A stretch of DNA of 64,000 nt from Patiria miniata (Eukaryota > Echinodermata > Asteroidea > Valvatida > Asterinidae). The notes below the pieces were generated by a model. It saw nothing but the letters and a program-made list of their open reading frames with translations, was not told the DNA's origin and searched no databases. The position numbers were made by a program, and so were the translations under genes. Of the stretch, positions 20,886-33,195 are shown one piece after another. The DNA lies in contig NW_024037076.1 in the NCBI RefSeq assembly GCF_015706575.1, positions 16,248,898 to 16,312,897 of the forward strand, in the 5' to 3' direction. Positions within the stretch are counted from its first letter, which is position 1, and every line of letters starts with the position of its first letter.

Positions 20886-22295
20886 GTCAAGTATAAAAGC
20901 ATATTGTAACATTTTCCCCCCAATATTATGGGACTGGTTAAGTTGTCTTGATAATGGCAAAGAGCCAATCGCGTATTCGGGATGGTGTCATAAAAAACAC
21001 CATGTAGCCTATATGCAGCCTTTCCTTTTATTGTGTGATGTGGATGAACCCCATCACATTTGGTTTTCCCTTCGTTCTTCTTTCTGTTCGTGTTCTTTGT
21101 TTCAATAGACAAATTGAACGAAAATAATCAGCTTGATTTTTTGAACGAACCCCACAAATCATACCTTTCAAACAAACGGTACAGTTGCCGAGTAACGTGA
21201 TGATCCTGCAGATCACGCCACAGATAATGTTACTCGGCACATGTCATGAGAGAGTTTATGAATAAAATGAGATATTGCATCTGCCGCATCATTGGAATAT
21301 TATTCTCCATGCGTGGGCGGAGATCGGGGGGGGGGGGGCATGTCCACCACTAATGTTTGGACCGGGACGCCAATGGTAATGCCACCTCAAAAAATTATCC
21401 CAAGGCATAAGACCTAAATTTAACCATTCCATTGAGTTAATTTTTTTCAAGCATTAACGTGATGTCTTTCCATCCAAATAATTATTTTCGTGGAGACCCG
21501 AGTATATGCTCGTCTGGAGTAGTGCACTGATTAAAGTCACTCGTGACAAGTACAAGCAGATGTCTCAATAAAACCTCGCTTTCATACATCAGGATCTCTT
21601 CGATTCAGCTGTTTGAATTACATATGGACAATGATCGATGTGCATGCAGAGCTCATGTACAGAGGTACATCTGTTTCTTATTTACCTCAGATATTATTGC
21701 TTAGTGATCAAAGCGATTTGAGATTTGATTTTTTGGTTTCATATTACATACAAAATGTGAGCGTTCAAACAGCATCAGAACCCAAGCCGAGTATTTCCTG
21801 CAGTTTCTTCACCAAATTCAAAATGTGCTCATCCTCATCATTTTCAGGCGCTTAATCAATTCTTGAAATAAAGATTTTTCGCTTTACTTTCAAAATGGTA
21901 CATGTAGGCCTATGTACCGTTCAATCGTTTTCCATCCGTGAATGATCAAATTGATTTTTTGACATCCTTTTTGCAAATACACGTATACATCTCGTCTGTG
22001 CACTTTGTACTTGTTGCGCACTATTTGGCGGAAGGCCGTCCACTCTGTCAGTCTGTCCGTAGTGCCCTGGATGAGATTATGACTTGAAACTGACAATGAT
22101 CCCCATAAAATGCAGAATTGTGAAACAAGTTCAAACTTGTACTGCTCTTAATATAGAACGTACTGTACAAGTTTATGTGAAAATACTGCAAGTAACACTT
22201 GCGCGATCCCCCTGGTAAACTTTCTGTCTATGTTACGTACGTAGCACTGTGAGCATAAAATTAATATCTTGTCACATTTGCCTGGAACGTCCTAA
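20886..22295. other. non-coding, one hairpin
   Basis: AT-rich sequence without recognised exons. At about 21186-21239, TGCCGAGTAAC and GTTACTCGGCA are perfect inverted repeats flanking a further GTGAT/ATCAC pair. A related sequence near 26400-26473 suggests a dispersed element. Confidence 0.5.
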
Positions 22296-24605
22296 CTTCT
22301 TTAATTTTATTTGTTTATTTATTTTGGCAAAAAACAGACAAACATACAATGGTATCATAAACAAACGTATTACATGTAAATACAGAGCCAAGGATAACCC
22401 GAAAAGCTGTTTATAAAGACGGCTTAATTCCATTGGGGTCCTTAAAAACACACATACAAGTACAAGTATAAATAAAAAAGTTCAAAAAAAATTGCACTGG
22501 ATCTAGCAACAGAAAAGTAATTTAAAGAAAAAATCACAGAAAACACAAAAATTTCGGCTGCTTAAAAAACAAAATTAATACGAAGAGAGATGTTCTTACA
22601 CTGCCCTTTTAAAATGAGGAAGATTGTTGGAACATTTGATGCTGTTTGGAAGTAAATTCCATTGATGAATTCTGGTATAAATAAATTAAGTTCACTCTTG
22701 CCCTTTAATTCTTGGAACAACAAAATTGGTGGAACTTCCCCTGGTAGAATAATTGTGCATATCTGAGACCTTCCTAAATTTATGACAGAGATAGTCTGGT
22801 GCCATTTCATGAAAATTTTTAAAAACATGATTCAGCTTGAGTTGTGTGACGCGGTCATTAACGTTTAACATGCCTAGCTTGTTCAGTTCTGCTTGACCAA
22901 TATGTGATCTGGAATCTATGTTTAAAATAAACCGGACTAATTTATTTTGGGTAGTTTGGAACCTTTTCTTCAATTTTACCGACAACGCAGAGTACCAGGA
23001 TGAACAACAATAGTCAAAATGACATTGTATTAGAGCAGAACAGAGTGTTTTTCGGGAGCTCTCATTCAAACAATTAGCATGTCTGTATAAAAATTGCAAT
23101 CTAGCACCTGCCCTTTTGATTACAGAATTTGCAGTGTCCTCACCAGTTAGACTCTGATCGAGTTTTATGCCCAGATATTTAACTGAATTAGAAGGAGTAA
23201 CAATCTTTCCATTACAGCACACGTCAAATTTGTCAACACTACTAAGTTTCTGTTTGGATCCGAAGAGGATAGACTCAGTTTTGCCAAGATGCAAAGACAG
23301 TTTGTTATCGATTAGCCACTGCCTGCATGATTCCAGTTCCCTACTCAAACTGTCAGCTATTACTTCCGGGTCTTTACCAGAAATGAATAGGGCGCTGTCA
23401 TCAGCATACAGCAGCAAATCAGATTGAACGCTCATTTTCATATCATTTACATAACAGAGAAAGAGAAGTGGCCCTAATACACTGCCCTGTGGAACACCAC
23501 ATGTTATACCCATTGGTTGAGATTCAACCTGGTTGACACTGACAACTTGCTGTCTATTAGAAAGATATGATTGAAACCAATGAATAGAATCCGAATTAAT
23601 ACCCATAGCTAGTAACTTTTTACATAAGATCACATGGTCTACAGTGTCAAAAGCCTTCTGTAAATCCAATTAACACCATACCTGTATAATTACCTTTGGC
23701 CATCTGAGATCGAATGTGATCAGTTAGATGAATCAAGCAAGTGTCAGTTGAATAGGAACTTCTGAATCCAGAGTGTAAATTATAAATCAGGTTGTTGTCA
23801 GTGAAATATCTGTCCAATTGATTGTATACAGCTCTTTCTAAAAGTTTAGCTATTGCACTTAGTATGCTGACCGGTCTGTAATTGCCAACATCAGATCTAC
23901 TATTTTTCTTAAAATAATGGCCTAACTCTAGCAAACTTTAGTTCAGTGGGAACAATATTACTGGTTATTGACAAATTAATGATGAATGAAACAGGGTCTT
24001 GTAGTACATTAGCACCATCTTTAAGGAATTTGACCGGTATATTGTCTGGACCTGTGCTCTTATTAGAGTTTAATTTGAGCAATTCTTTATACACAAAATC
24101 AGTAGTTACAGCAGAAAGCTTGAGGCAATCAGGAGTGACACCTTTACTTTCGTAGTAATCCTTGAAGGCTCTGGATTCAGTCCCAAAGGTTTTATTGGCA
24201 CTTGGCAGTTTGTTCACCAATTCAGAGGCAACTGTGGTATAGAACTTGTTGAAATAGTTGGCCACTTTATTTGTATCGAAACAAAATTCACCGTCAACCT
24301 CAAGAACCACTCTAGTTTGACCCTTAGCCTTATTGCTGTAACCAAGTGTTTTAAACTGTTTCCAAAGTTGTTTTGAGTTATTTCTGTGTTCTTCGATCTT
24401 ACGACTGAAATAATTAGCTTTAGCAGACCTTACATCCCTCTGGATTTTATTTCTGATTTGACAGTATGCTTTATAAAGAGCAGACTTATTTCTGTCTTTC
24501 CTGAATTTGTCCAGGAGTATGGTCTCTGATCCTGATATTTTCAAAAATCTCATGATGGAACCAAGGCTCCGTCCTGGTACCATCCTCAACAATGGGGTGG
24601 GAATG
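22296..24605 (-). pseudogene. non-LTR retrotransposon (Jockey/CR1-L2 group), dead, 5'-truncated
   Basis: Minus-strand LINE with a reverse transcriptase but no endonuclease domain. Order on the minus strand: an upstream region with 'SAKANYF' and 'NKSTGPDNIP' (24610-23909); the finger motif 'RPVSILSAIAKLLER' (23934-23647); then the palm with DLQKAFDTVDH, GVPQGSVLGPLLF, the catalytic LLLYADDSALF and KYLGIKL (23669-22692). The frame is broken near 24530, 23920 and 23660, and a stop follows KGQE at 22692 although homology continues ('TYLYQNSSMEF...') for about 40 codons. The 3' end (about 22296-22340) is an AATA-rich tail. Truncation at the 5' end is usual for LINEs. The YADD core is intact but the copy cannot make a whole protein. 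Confidence 0.9.
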
Positions 24606-26474
24606 TACAAGTGGAAAATAGGACAAACAACTTGATATTATTATCCTGCTTCATTTTCCAATCCCATGTCACACTTTTGTACCCCTTTAGTGTGGAAAGG
24701 TACATGTTTAGAGCCATTAGTAATACTGAGCTGAGCTCTCGACCTCGCAAATATCCATATTGGAAAGGATTGGGTTTTTTTACGTCGGCCTCCTCTCCAG
24801 AGACCACCTTTCAGGTTTGGTTGAGATTGATGACTGAACTTATAGTTGAACCTAACCAAAATGGCACACACACACACGGACACACAGAAGGAATACGCGA
24901 TCGCAATATCTTTCTGTCTGGCTTGAAAGCCAGGGGGATAAAAAGGAAAAAGAAAAATCTACCATACTGTCGTCTGCTTCAACTGGTTCCCGTTCCCTCC
25001 GCTCAATGTTCTTCGGACTTCGAATATAGGGACAGATAGCTTACTCTAGCAATAAATCCTTGGCGCACCCAAGGGGGGGGGGGGGGGAAGAGGGGGGCTT
25101 GAGCCCCCCTAAGAGGTTTTTTTTTTAGGGGGGGGGGAGGGCCCAGGGGGGGGGGGGTGAAAATGTTTGTTTTAGTTCCCCGACTTGACCGTGCCCTTAC
25201 AAAAATCTCCCATGTAATTACAGTCGCCCCGACTGGAAATTTGTTAATCCTATAAGTGAACATGGTTAACGGGTTCAAAAGGAACTAGCGCACCCCCAAC
25301 CCCAATCTAAAATCCAGCCCCTCCACTCCCCCCCCCCCCCCCCCGTCAGAACCCTGGCCACGCCGCTGGTAATAGTACATGTAGTTTAATGCAGCGTTCA
25401 TTGTTGCGTGTCATTACGGCTGTTTAAGACATGCCAATGTCCAGACAAATCAAACGCATATAGGCTATTGCTCAAAATGTAACTTACAATCATCCACGTG
25501 TTTCCGCCCATCAGGACATAATTGCTTGTACAGAACAAAAAGGAAACCACATGGTCGAGTGGTCAGCTTCGTTGCCCACTGACCTTAATTTTTGTTTTAC
25601 CCTTTAGAAAAGTAAGAGATGCAGCCACTTTTTCAGAAACTATCCATTTTGCTCCCCGGCCCCCAAATCGGGTATGCTGAAGATGCCTGGACTGATACCG
25701 AAGGACGAAGTGATTCCAGTAAGCATTTTGTGAGAGGCCCTGACAATGTGGACCTGAGGCCGGCCTGGGCCCGTACGTTAATCCGATACTGGGGAGGAGG
25801 GAGAGGTCGGACACCATGATACTCTATAGCTTGCGCTGTTTATGGAATTCCGAATGTTTCGTACATGTACTGCCCAATTCTGGTTATCTTGACAGCTTTT
25901 CCTTTATTGAGGTTTGCATCTACGTTACATTATCACAAGAACAGTGCTAGATCCGCCATTTTTAATTAAATTAACAAATTTAATACTGTCAAACAAATAG
26001 TTCAGCGCCCCATCATCCTGCGTTTGTTACAAAGACAAACGCAATTAACATCTAGTTTTTTTATCTTTATTTTATTCTTATTTAATTTTGTTAAGGAAAC
26101 GCAAAGTTGCCAAGCACAGTGGGTACAGCATATAACCGTCCTGTTCAATGCATATTGAAAAGAAGTAGACAATAAGAACGAGATTGTAAGGCATGGTCAT
26201 ACATTTTGGCCTTCGATTTATATGGTGAGTTTTTACAACATTTATATGCATCTGGGGGATATACTGGTTGCGTCCCGGATGAAATGTAAAAACTAATTTG
26301 AGTGTCCATATTATGTTATCCCCATCCTAAGGGATCACTACCCACGTGGATTAAAAAAAATGATTGGAAGCAAATTGATTGAGGCTTTTCCACAAAATTA
26401 TGCTTTTCAAACAAATGGTAAACTCATCATTAATACAGGTGTATAAGGTTACATGATGTTCTTGGAGATCACGC
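24606..26474. other. non-coding, G-run-rich MITE remnants
   Basis: At about 25055-25375 there are several G- or C-runs of 10-19 nt and word pairs such as TTGGCGCACCCAAGG and CTGGCCACGCCGCTGG, consistent with decayed CAGTGGCGTAGCC-type elements. No exon was recognised elsewhere in the interval. Confidence 0.45.
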
Positions 26475-26727
26475 CAGTGGCGTAGCCACGGGGGGGGGGG
26501 GGGGCGGGGGGGGGGCGTCCGCCCCCCATGAAACCTTGTCGCCCCCAGTCCCCCCCCCCCACTGAGATTTTGAGTTTCAAAAAAATTATCATTGATCTAA
26601 ATCTAAATAGTCGCGAATGATCCACATGATGACCACTGAGAAACGACCCTTCGACCGGCGACCGCGGACCAGTAAGCTGACAACCGGCGTGACATAGCGC
26701 ATAATGGTAATCTAAAATGCGTATTAC

Positions 26728-28938
26728 CAGTGTTGTAGGTCTCGAGACCGGTCTCGGTCTCGGTCTCGGTCTCGAGACCACTTTTTGCCGGCCTCGGTCT
26801 CGGTCTCGGTCTCGGGAGCTGTGGTCTCGGTCTTGGTCTCGGTCTCGGTCCCCTTTGGTCTCGATATTTTGGCTGGTCTCGAGTCGAGACCACCCAAAAA
26901 GAGAGGGGGGCGGATTCCGCCCCCGGCCCTTTTAGGGTTAAGTATCAGTTTAGGGCAAATGTGACTGCAGTGTGATGCTAATGGACATGTCTCTCTTCAC
27001 TTTCTAGTGAGTGAGGCATAGTCCAATAACCATTGCTCCTCTTCTTATTTCTCGTTTTTATTGTGGGATGATCTGTTGAAACAAGCACTTTATAGCCATC
27101 CTCATTGATTCCAAATACAACTGAGATTTAAATCTTATGAATCAAGACTGAAACATTATTTTTACAGTCAGATTTTGTATTTTGAATATGGGGAACAATT
27201 CAACTCTTCTTCCCTAGAAATATTGGTGATTTTTTTTCTATTTTCCTTTCAATTTTTCCTTTATAAATATATTTATTAATGGATATTCATCATTTCGTAG
27301 ACCGTTAAATTGGTATTAGTGGTGGACAGCTGAATTTTGTGATCTCTTTATTAAAATAGACACGACTTGGGAATAGAGTATGCAAATAACGTGAAATGTT
27401 CACAGTTACTACTCAATAACATGTTCTTTATCCCAATTATATTTTTTACAAAATGGAGCGTGCCATTTTTTTTGATCATACGGTCACTTTCTTTTTGACT
27501 CGCCATGTATTCATCTTTTCATCTGTGATAAACACAAATTGAGCTACTGCCATAGTCACACAAAAATAGAGTATAATTGCCTGCCTCGAATCCTTCCTAA
27601 ATGTCAATTGCATTTGCATGAGTCGAGAAGAATTGTGTTCCATTAATCGCTATATGCTGTTTACGGCCATCACAATAAACTATTAATATATTGGCAATAT
27701 GTCGTACTTGTTAATCACTAAAATATTCAAGTAAATTGCCCAGCAAAGTAGCTGATGCGGGCGAAACGATGGCACGGTACAAAACACAGAGGCGTGGGCA
27801 CTGAGCCATGAATCCTAAAAGTACATCTCGCCCACCACATTCAGTTTGTGACAGCGCCCTTCTATTGTGTCGGCCATATTCTCAAATAGGCTAATGACGA
27901 TGATGACGGCGGGCAATTAACAGAAGATAGATCAGGCAAATATGGTTCATCAATCTTCTATAGTATATGTAACGTTATTGACATTAAACAAAAATAAAGT
28001 GGCATTACATTTCAGCCTTAGCCAGGCCTTCTTCAGAGGTAAATGACAGAGGAACAAGAAACAAACATGTAGGGGACACACAAACATGCAGGGTTGGAAG
28101 GAGAATCACAAAGAGGGATGGGGGGGGGGCAGACCAATCCATATCTGGCTACCATCTCTCAATGTTTTTGTCTACATGTACAAATCTATATTCCATGACT
28201 GAAATTTTAAAAAATAAATCAATATTTTCTTGCTCCAAATTTTTTGCGAATCAGGTTTACAAGGAGGTCCAATGTAAAATTAAAGTTGCATTTAAATATC
28301 CGTTAGTGGTCATTGCTGAAACCAAGGGGTGGCTGTGGAGTTTAGGGTCCGAGTTCCTATAACAGATGAAACATCCACCTTTAACTTTTTACTTTTGTCA
28401 AGTTTCAACATGTTCAAGTTTTGCAAAAACTAGTACAAATTGTCGTACTCCTAAGTTAGAGTTTCTTCACCAGATTTACACTTTAAAGTACTTAAACAAT
28501 ATTTAAAAAAAAATATTTTTTTTTAAAAAGTGGCAAAAATATAGAAGTTCATCAAATAAGGGTTTCCCCTTCTTTAAATTAGGTTGTTTCCAAATTTGTA
28601 ATTGATTGTGACAATAACAAATTCTGTTGCCATGTTGTAATTTATGGCATGAAGCAAACACGAAGAGCACTCGCATGACACAATTAAGCAGGTACAAGTG
28701 ATTCCTAACCTTCAAACACTTCCTTCACATCCCCATGAACATCAACATCTCAAGGACAGACTTGTTTATTTAGATTATTGTTATTTATTATCCGCGGTCT
28801 CGGTCTCGGTCTCGAACCATTTCGGTCTCGGTCTCGGTCCGCCTTGAGGGGCTGGTCTCGGTCTCGGTCTCGGTCTCGCAACTTCAGGTCTCGGTCTTGG
28901 TCTCGGTCTTGGACTATCCGGTCTCGACTACAACACTG
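26728..28938 (+). mobile_element. hAT-like element with GGTCTC-array ends (copy A)
   Basis: It begins CAGTGTTGTAGGTCTCGAG and ends GTCTCGACTACAACACTG (TIR CAGTGTTGTAG). About 160 bp inside each end consists of reiterated GGTCTC. The interior of about 1.9 kb is AT-rich and non-coding, with CpG-richer patches. It matches copy C (50429-52616) in reverse complement over its length. The flanks CGTATTAC and ATGTCACC do not match, so no target duplication is visible; its two ends may come from different insertions. Reading frames in the arrays are low-complexity RS/VS/LG artefacts. Confidence 0.88.
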
Positions 28939-29135
28939 ATGTCACCCACTCACACCACGGAACACGTATTATAGACAGGTGTTCCGTGGGTCACACAGTT
29001 TCAGTCAGCGATATCACGCGAATCGGCCACGCACAAACTTTTTCCTCCATTCATAATATAAGCTAGATAATAATAATAGACCAATAAAAATTCCTTGAAA
29101 TCAGTGGCGTAGCCACGGCGGGGCGTGGGGGGGGG

Positions 29136-29254
29136 GATCAATGATAATTTTTTTAGAAACTCAACATCTCAGCCGTAAAATGAAACCTTGTCGCCCCCCC
29201 CCCCAAGTCGCCCCCCACTGAGATGTTGAGTTTCTAAAAAAATTATCATTGATC
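29136..29254. repeat. perfect 37-bp hairpin arms
   Basis: Positions 29136-29172 and 29218-29254 are exact reverse complements (starting GATCAATGATAATTTTTTTA) around a 45-bp spacer with C-runs. Related single arms lie near 26560-26598 and 49128-49158. Absence of any mismatch suggests a recent inverted duplication or gene conversion between arms. Confidence 0.85.
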
Positions 29255-29981
29255 TACATGACGCCATGGACGTCAATCCTGGGGGACATTTTGAAGGATG
29301 GGGGACACGATATCAAATGTCCCCCCCCCCCAGATTTTTGAACTCGTGTCTCATTTACAGAGCCCTATTTTGTACTACAATTAATGTATCTTTTGTTTAG
29401 AAAATATTGGTTAAAGTGGTCAGAAATCGCATCAGATAGCACCACAGAGCATTGAGAATCCAACATTTTTCGGGGCCCTTAAGCGGGCCCCGAACCCCAC
29501 GCCTATAGCTCAGAATTCTGGTAGCTGATTCAATGACTCCAACCTCGAAAACAATGTTCAAAATTTTTTCTTATGCCTTTAGCTGAGAAAACCTCGAAAA
29601 TTATGTTTAAATTATTAACTTTTGTGCTAAGATAATTATTGGTTAAAGCATGGAGAAATAAAACATGGAGAAATAAAACACTGTTTTATTTCTCCATGGT
29701 TAAAGTGGTAAGAAATTGCCTCAGATCACACCACAGAGCATCGAGAATCCAATTTTTTTCGGGGCCCTTTGGCGGGCCCCGAACCCCACGCCGTAAGGGC
29801 TTCGCGCTTCGCGCTTCGCGCTTGCATCAGTTCTGATCAAGGTATGTCCCCCCCCCCCACTTTTGAGAAGCGATTGACGCCCCTACATGACGCCCCCCAT
29901 GAAATGTTCCAGCCCCCCAGCCCCCCCCCCCCCCCCCCCCCCCCCCACTGAAAAATTCCTGGCTACGCCACTGGATCACAC

Positions 29982-30297
29982 CATAGACAATGGTATACAA
30001 AGCACACACTGTCCAGGAGTGATAAAAGAGAACGCACCTGTAGTGTTGCAGCAGTCGACGCCGTTCACGTTATCACGTCAGGTTCACGCTTTGGACTCCC
30101 TCGATTTTGGGTTCAGCTTATTCAGACTTGAGCTCGATTGTAAAAGTTGAGCGCACCTGGATTGGACAAGTTTCACTGGAGGATATTCGGATCGCACCTC
30201 GTCCGGACCAGAGGCCATTTGGACTTCGCTTTTTAGAGGACAATTGAGAGATTCTGAGGAGGGCTTGGACATCCAACTAAGCACTTTGTTTTGTAAG
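29982..30297 (+). other. candidate 5' non-coding exon
   Basis: A GC-balanced, CpG-containing stretch unlike its AT-rich neighbours ends in the strong donor TTTTGTAAG|GTAAGT (gt at 30298). All frames are short, so if transcribed it would be a 5' UTR or lncRNA exon. Its start is not defined. No downstream partner exon was identified. The CRE cluster at 30497 would lie in its first intron. Confidence 0.35.
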
Positions 30298-32079
30298 GTA
30301 AGTCTACATTTTTTTTTTACATTCCGTAGTTAATCATTGCTAGAGTGAAGGTTGTCAAATTGGCATTCGACTGAATATCTGACCAATTTGTTTTAATGAT
30401 ATTCTAATACTGTATGTGCTCTTCAACAAGTTCGAATGTTCCTTTTATGTGTATTATTTATGGTGGTTCTAAATGAACATCGCACTTTGTGAATATTGAC
30501 GTCAATATTATATTAACGTCAAAAATTCACATCTCGCTCTCCGGTCGCAAATTGTGACGTCAATATTCGCAAATTTTGACGTCAATATTCGCAAAACTTT
30601 GACGTCAATATTCGCGTCTAAAACTTCACGTCTCGCTCTGCGGTCCCAATTATTGACGCGAAATATTCGCGTCAAAAAATGCACGTCCCGTTCTGGCATC
30701 CGCAAATTTTCGGTCGTGAGTTTTATCCCCAGCAAGCTTCGTATTGCAGGTTGCCGCGCGAGCGGCTGCTTTGAAAACCCAACTACAGACGACGCCTGAT
30801 TAACACAACACAGCAAGCATCCTGTGAAATCATGGCACCTGGTGTGCTGTCATTTTCAAGAAAGTTTACTTTTTTAAATACTGTCCCCAATCACCAAAGT
30901 TAGTGAGTCCACATTTTGTTTGCAATTGGGTAAACATCCGTGAACGGTTGCAAACCACCTGGTCCCCTGACCTGACAATCCCCCGACGTCACTAAATTTC
31001 GTCTGAAATAGGATCAGGGAACCAGACTAGAAGAGCAACATTTTTATCTTAGTTTTTCCAGCATATATGAACACAAAACCATTACACAGGTCAGTGTAAC
31101 AATATTTGCTATGAAATACTAACCCCCCAAATCCATCCATTTCTGAAAATTTCAGCAAAAGCAAATGTTGCATATTACCTTAAGCACGCCCACAATACTG
31201 TTACATTCATAGAGCTATATTAAATTAATTTGATTTAATATAGTTCTATGGTAGTCTGAGTTTTGCCCGTGGTCGTTCATATTGTAAGCGAGAAAATACA
31301 GAAAAACACAACGGACAGTCTTTGGTGAAATAATTATAATGCACTACAGAATCGAAAAATAAAGTGCATCTTTCCAAGTCAAATTTCTTTGGCGTTTCTT
31401 TTTATGTAATATTTTTCATGAAACGAATGATGTGATCGATATCTTGTGCTTTGGTCAACTCGCCCCCTGACCAACTCGCTCCCTGGTCAATTTGCCCGAC
31501 AGTCTTGCTTCTCCCGCCCCAGCATATAAGTCTCTGAAACCTTTTTCCAGGCTTATGTGTGAGGGTATTCAGGTTATCTTTTACTTTTGTCCTTGGAAGA
31601 CTATAACATATACAATAAAATAGTCAGGATCTGTACAAAATTCGTTTTAATTTAAAAATGTATTCGTTTTCAATAAGCACATTTTGGGGTTCACAAGTTG
31701 AACAGAAAACCCCCTACATTAGAGAGTGTGTTCGTCAACTAGTTCCCCAAATCAGCCAAAATAGTTAGGATAGTTTTGTCTTGAACTCAATCAACAAAGC
31801 AAAGAAGAAACAGTTTCAAACAACTTCAAAACGAAAATCTAAATTTAATTCAAAAGAAAAATCTAAATAAACTATTTACACAAATATTTACAGAGTACTC
31901 AAGTTAAATCAGGAGTTTCCTTAAATCAAAAGAAGTCAACAAACTCAAGATTGATCAACAAATTTAGGATTTCCTCAAAATATTAAACTCAAAAGTGAAC
32001 GCAATGAACAGCAAATATAAATCATGCAATTTCTCAAGTCAAACCGAATTAAACAAGTTCAGTGTCATTTCGTGTAAAT
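30298..32079. other. mostly non-coding, one transposon copy
   Basis: At about 30945-31195 the sequence is homologous, inverted, to about 16235-16480 of the tandem unit (shared 'ccaaatccatccattt' and 'ttccagcatat.tga.cacaaaac') and ends in a GTAGTCTGG-type terminus. From 31.2 to 32.1 kb it is AT-rich, with A-rich 'aaactcaa' words and no recognised exon. Confidence 0.55.
30497..30690. promoter_or_regulatory. cluster of four perfect CRE octamers
   Basis: TGACGTCA occurs at 30497-30504, 30555-30562, 30577-30584 and 30600-30607, each followed by AATATT. The last three are spaced 22-23 bp (unit TGACGTCAATATTCGCAAA), about two helical turns. Degenerate units (GACGCGAAATATTCGCGTC) continue to about 30690. 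TGACGTCA is the CREB/ATF binding palindrome. Whether this is a regulatory element or a short tandem repeat that happens to contain CREs cannot be told from the sequence. Confidence 0.6.
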
Positions 32080-33195
32080 ACTTCATATAAGTGTCCACGC
32101 TCAATTTTTTTTTTATACTTTGTGGGATGAAAGGACTTTGGGAGCAAGTGACCAAAATAGACCTTTTTAAACCGATATTTTACTCGTTGCCATAATAACG
32201 GGCCATAATGTGTTTTGGCCATTTGGGGGCAATTTTGAGGCTACAAAAATTCAATTGTTTTGCGTTATTTCCAAAGGTCATCAAGCCAAACTGCGAAGTA
32301 AAGTCACAAAAGTAGCTATATCACAACAAAGTATCATCCAGAAACGCTTCTTATTTTATCTTTAGGCCCTACAATACAGCATGTTTTTACGACTGGCAAA
32401 ATTGCATTTTTTACCCCATTTTTAACCCTCCAAAATGGCACTTGCCAGGGCATTCAGAATAATTTCCCTTCGGCTATGGTTAGTTCAGACATTGGTCTTT
32501 TCATATCTGGTGAGAACATCTTGGGTTATTGTATATTCTTTGTGAAGTAGTGCTCCAAAAATTGTAAAATTCACAAAACCTTAAAAAGTGTATTTTCAGT
32601 TTTTTCCTTAAGTTTCTTTTGAGTAATAACTTGTATAATTGGTATTGTTCTTGAATCTAGCACATTTTCACAAATAGAATCACACATCATTTTAGACCAG
32701 TGGATGAATAGTAGGTCATGTAGGTCCCCCCCAAACCTGGCTAGGCCCCGCCCACTTCCCCTTTGCTACCGAATTTAGAACTTGTATGTTGCAAAACGAA
32801 ACAAATGTTAATAAATAATATGCAAGTGAACACTTTAGAAATAACATAGACTTCTTTTTCACAGCCTCCCCTTCCCCCACCCCCGGGGCATTGCTTGGGG
32901 TTGAGGGTGGGGTGTGACCACCCACCAATAACTTGGTTTTGTCGGTAAAATCATTGTCACATGGGCAAAACTCATGTGTTTGCAATTCGCAATGAATAAA
33001 AATTGCCATATAGATTGTCCTCTGATTGAAGTGCACCATTCTTCAAATGATGTCCAGTCCTTCCCGCCCAGCTAGGCCCCGCCCATTCCCTTGCCACTAA
33101 ATTTAGATTTTGATTTCTACATGTATTTGCCTAAATTAAATTGTAAAATATATATCAATTTGCAAGTGAACCTTTTACAATCTACACCAACAGCC
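32080..33195 (+). repeat. ~1.1-kb repeat, inverted partner at 46675-47815
   Basis: Ordered matches in reverse complement to 46675-47815 include ACTTCATATAAGTGTCCA, 'ccataatg.gttttggcc', 'aaaactgaaaatacacttttt'-type words and GGCTAGGCCCCGCCCA. Both copies contain two internal TAGGCCCCGCCCA blocks about 350 bp apart. No protein was recognised. Confidence 0.75.

Larger units (their letters stand above)
26475..29973. mobile_element. composite hAT-like region, CAGTGGCGTAGCC ends
   Basis: The left end CAGTGGCGTAGCCACG (26475) and right end CCTGGCTACGCCACTG (29973) are inverted. The flanks are GATCACGC (26467-26474) and GATCACAC (29974-29981), a 7/8 match to an 8-bp target duplication. Inside are a nested GGTCTC-array element (26728-28938), a second left end at 29102, a perfect 37-bp hairpin and two copies of a GGGGCCC(TTAAGC)GGGCCCCGAACCCC block (29470, 29760). 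The whole is a pile of nested or recombined copies, with no transposase. Confidence 0.6.

Noticed and set aside
26735..26935. Long RS-, VS- and LG-rich reading frames in this and the other GGTCTC arrays
   Set aside because: They are six-frame by-products of a hexamer repeat inside a transposon and appear on both strands.
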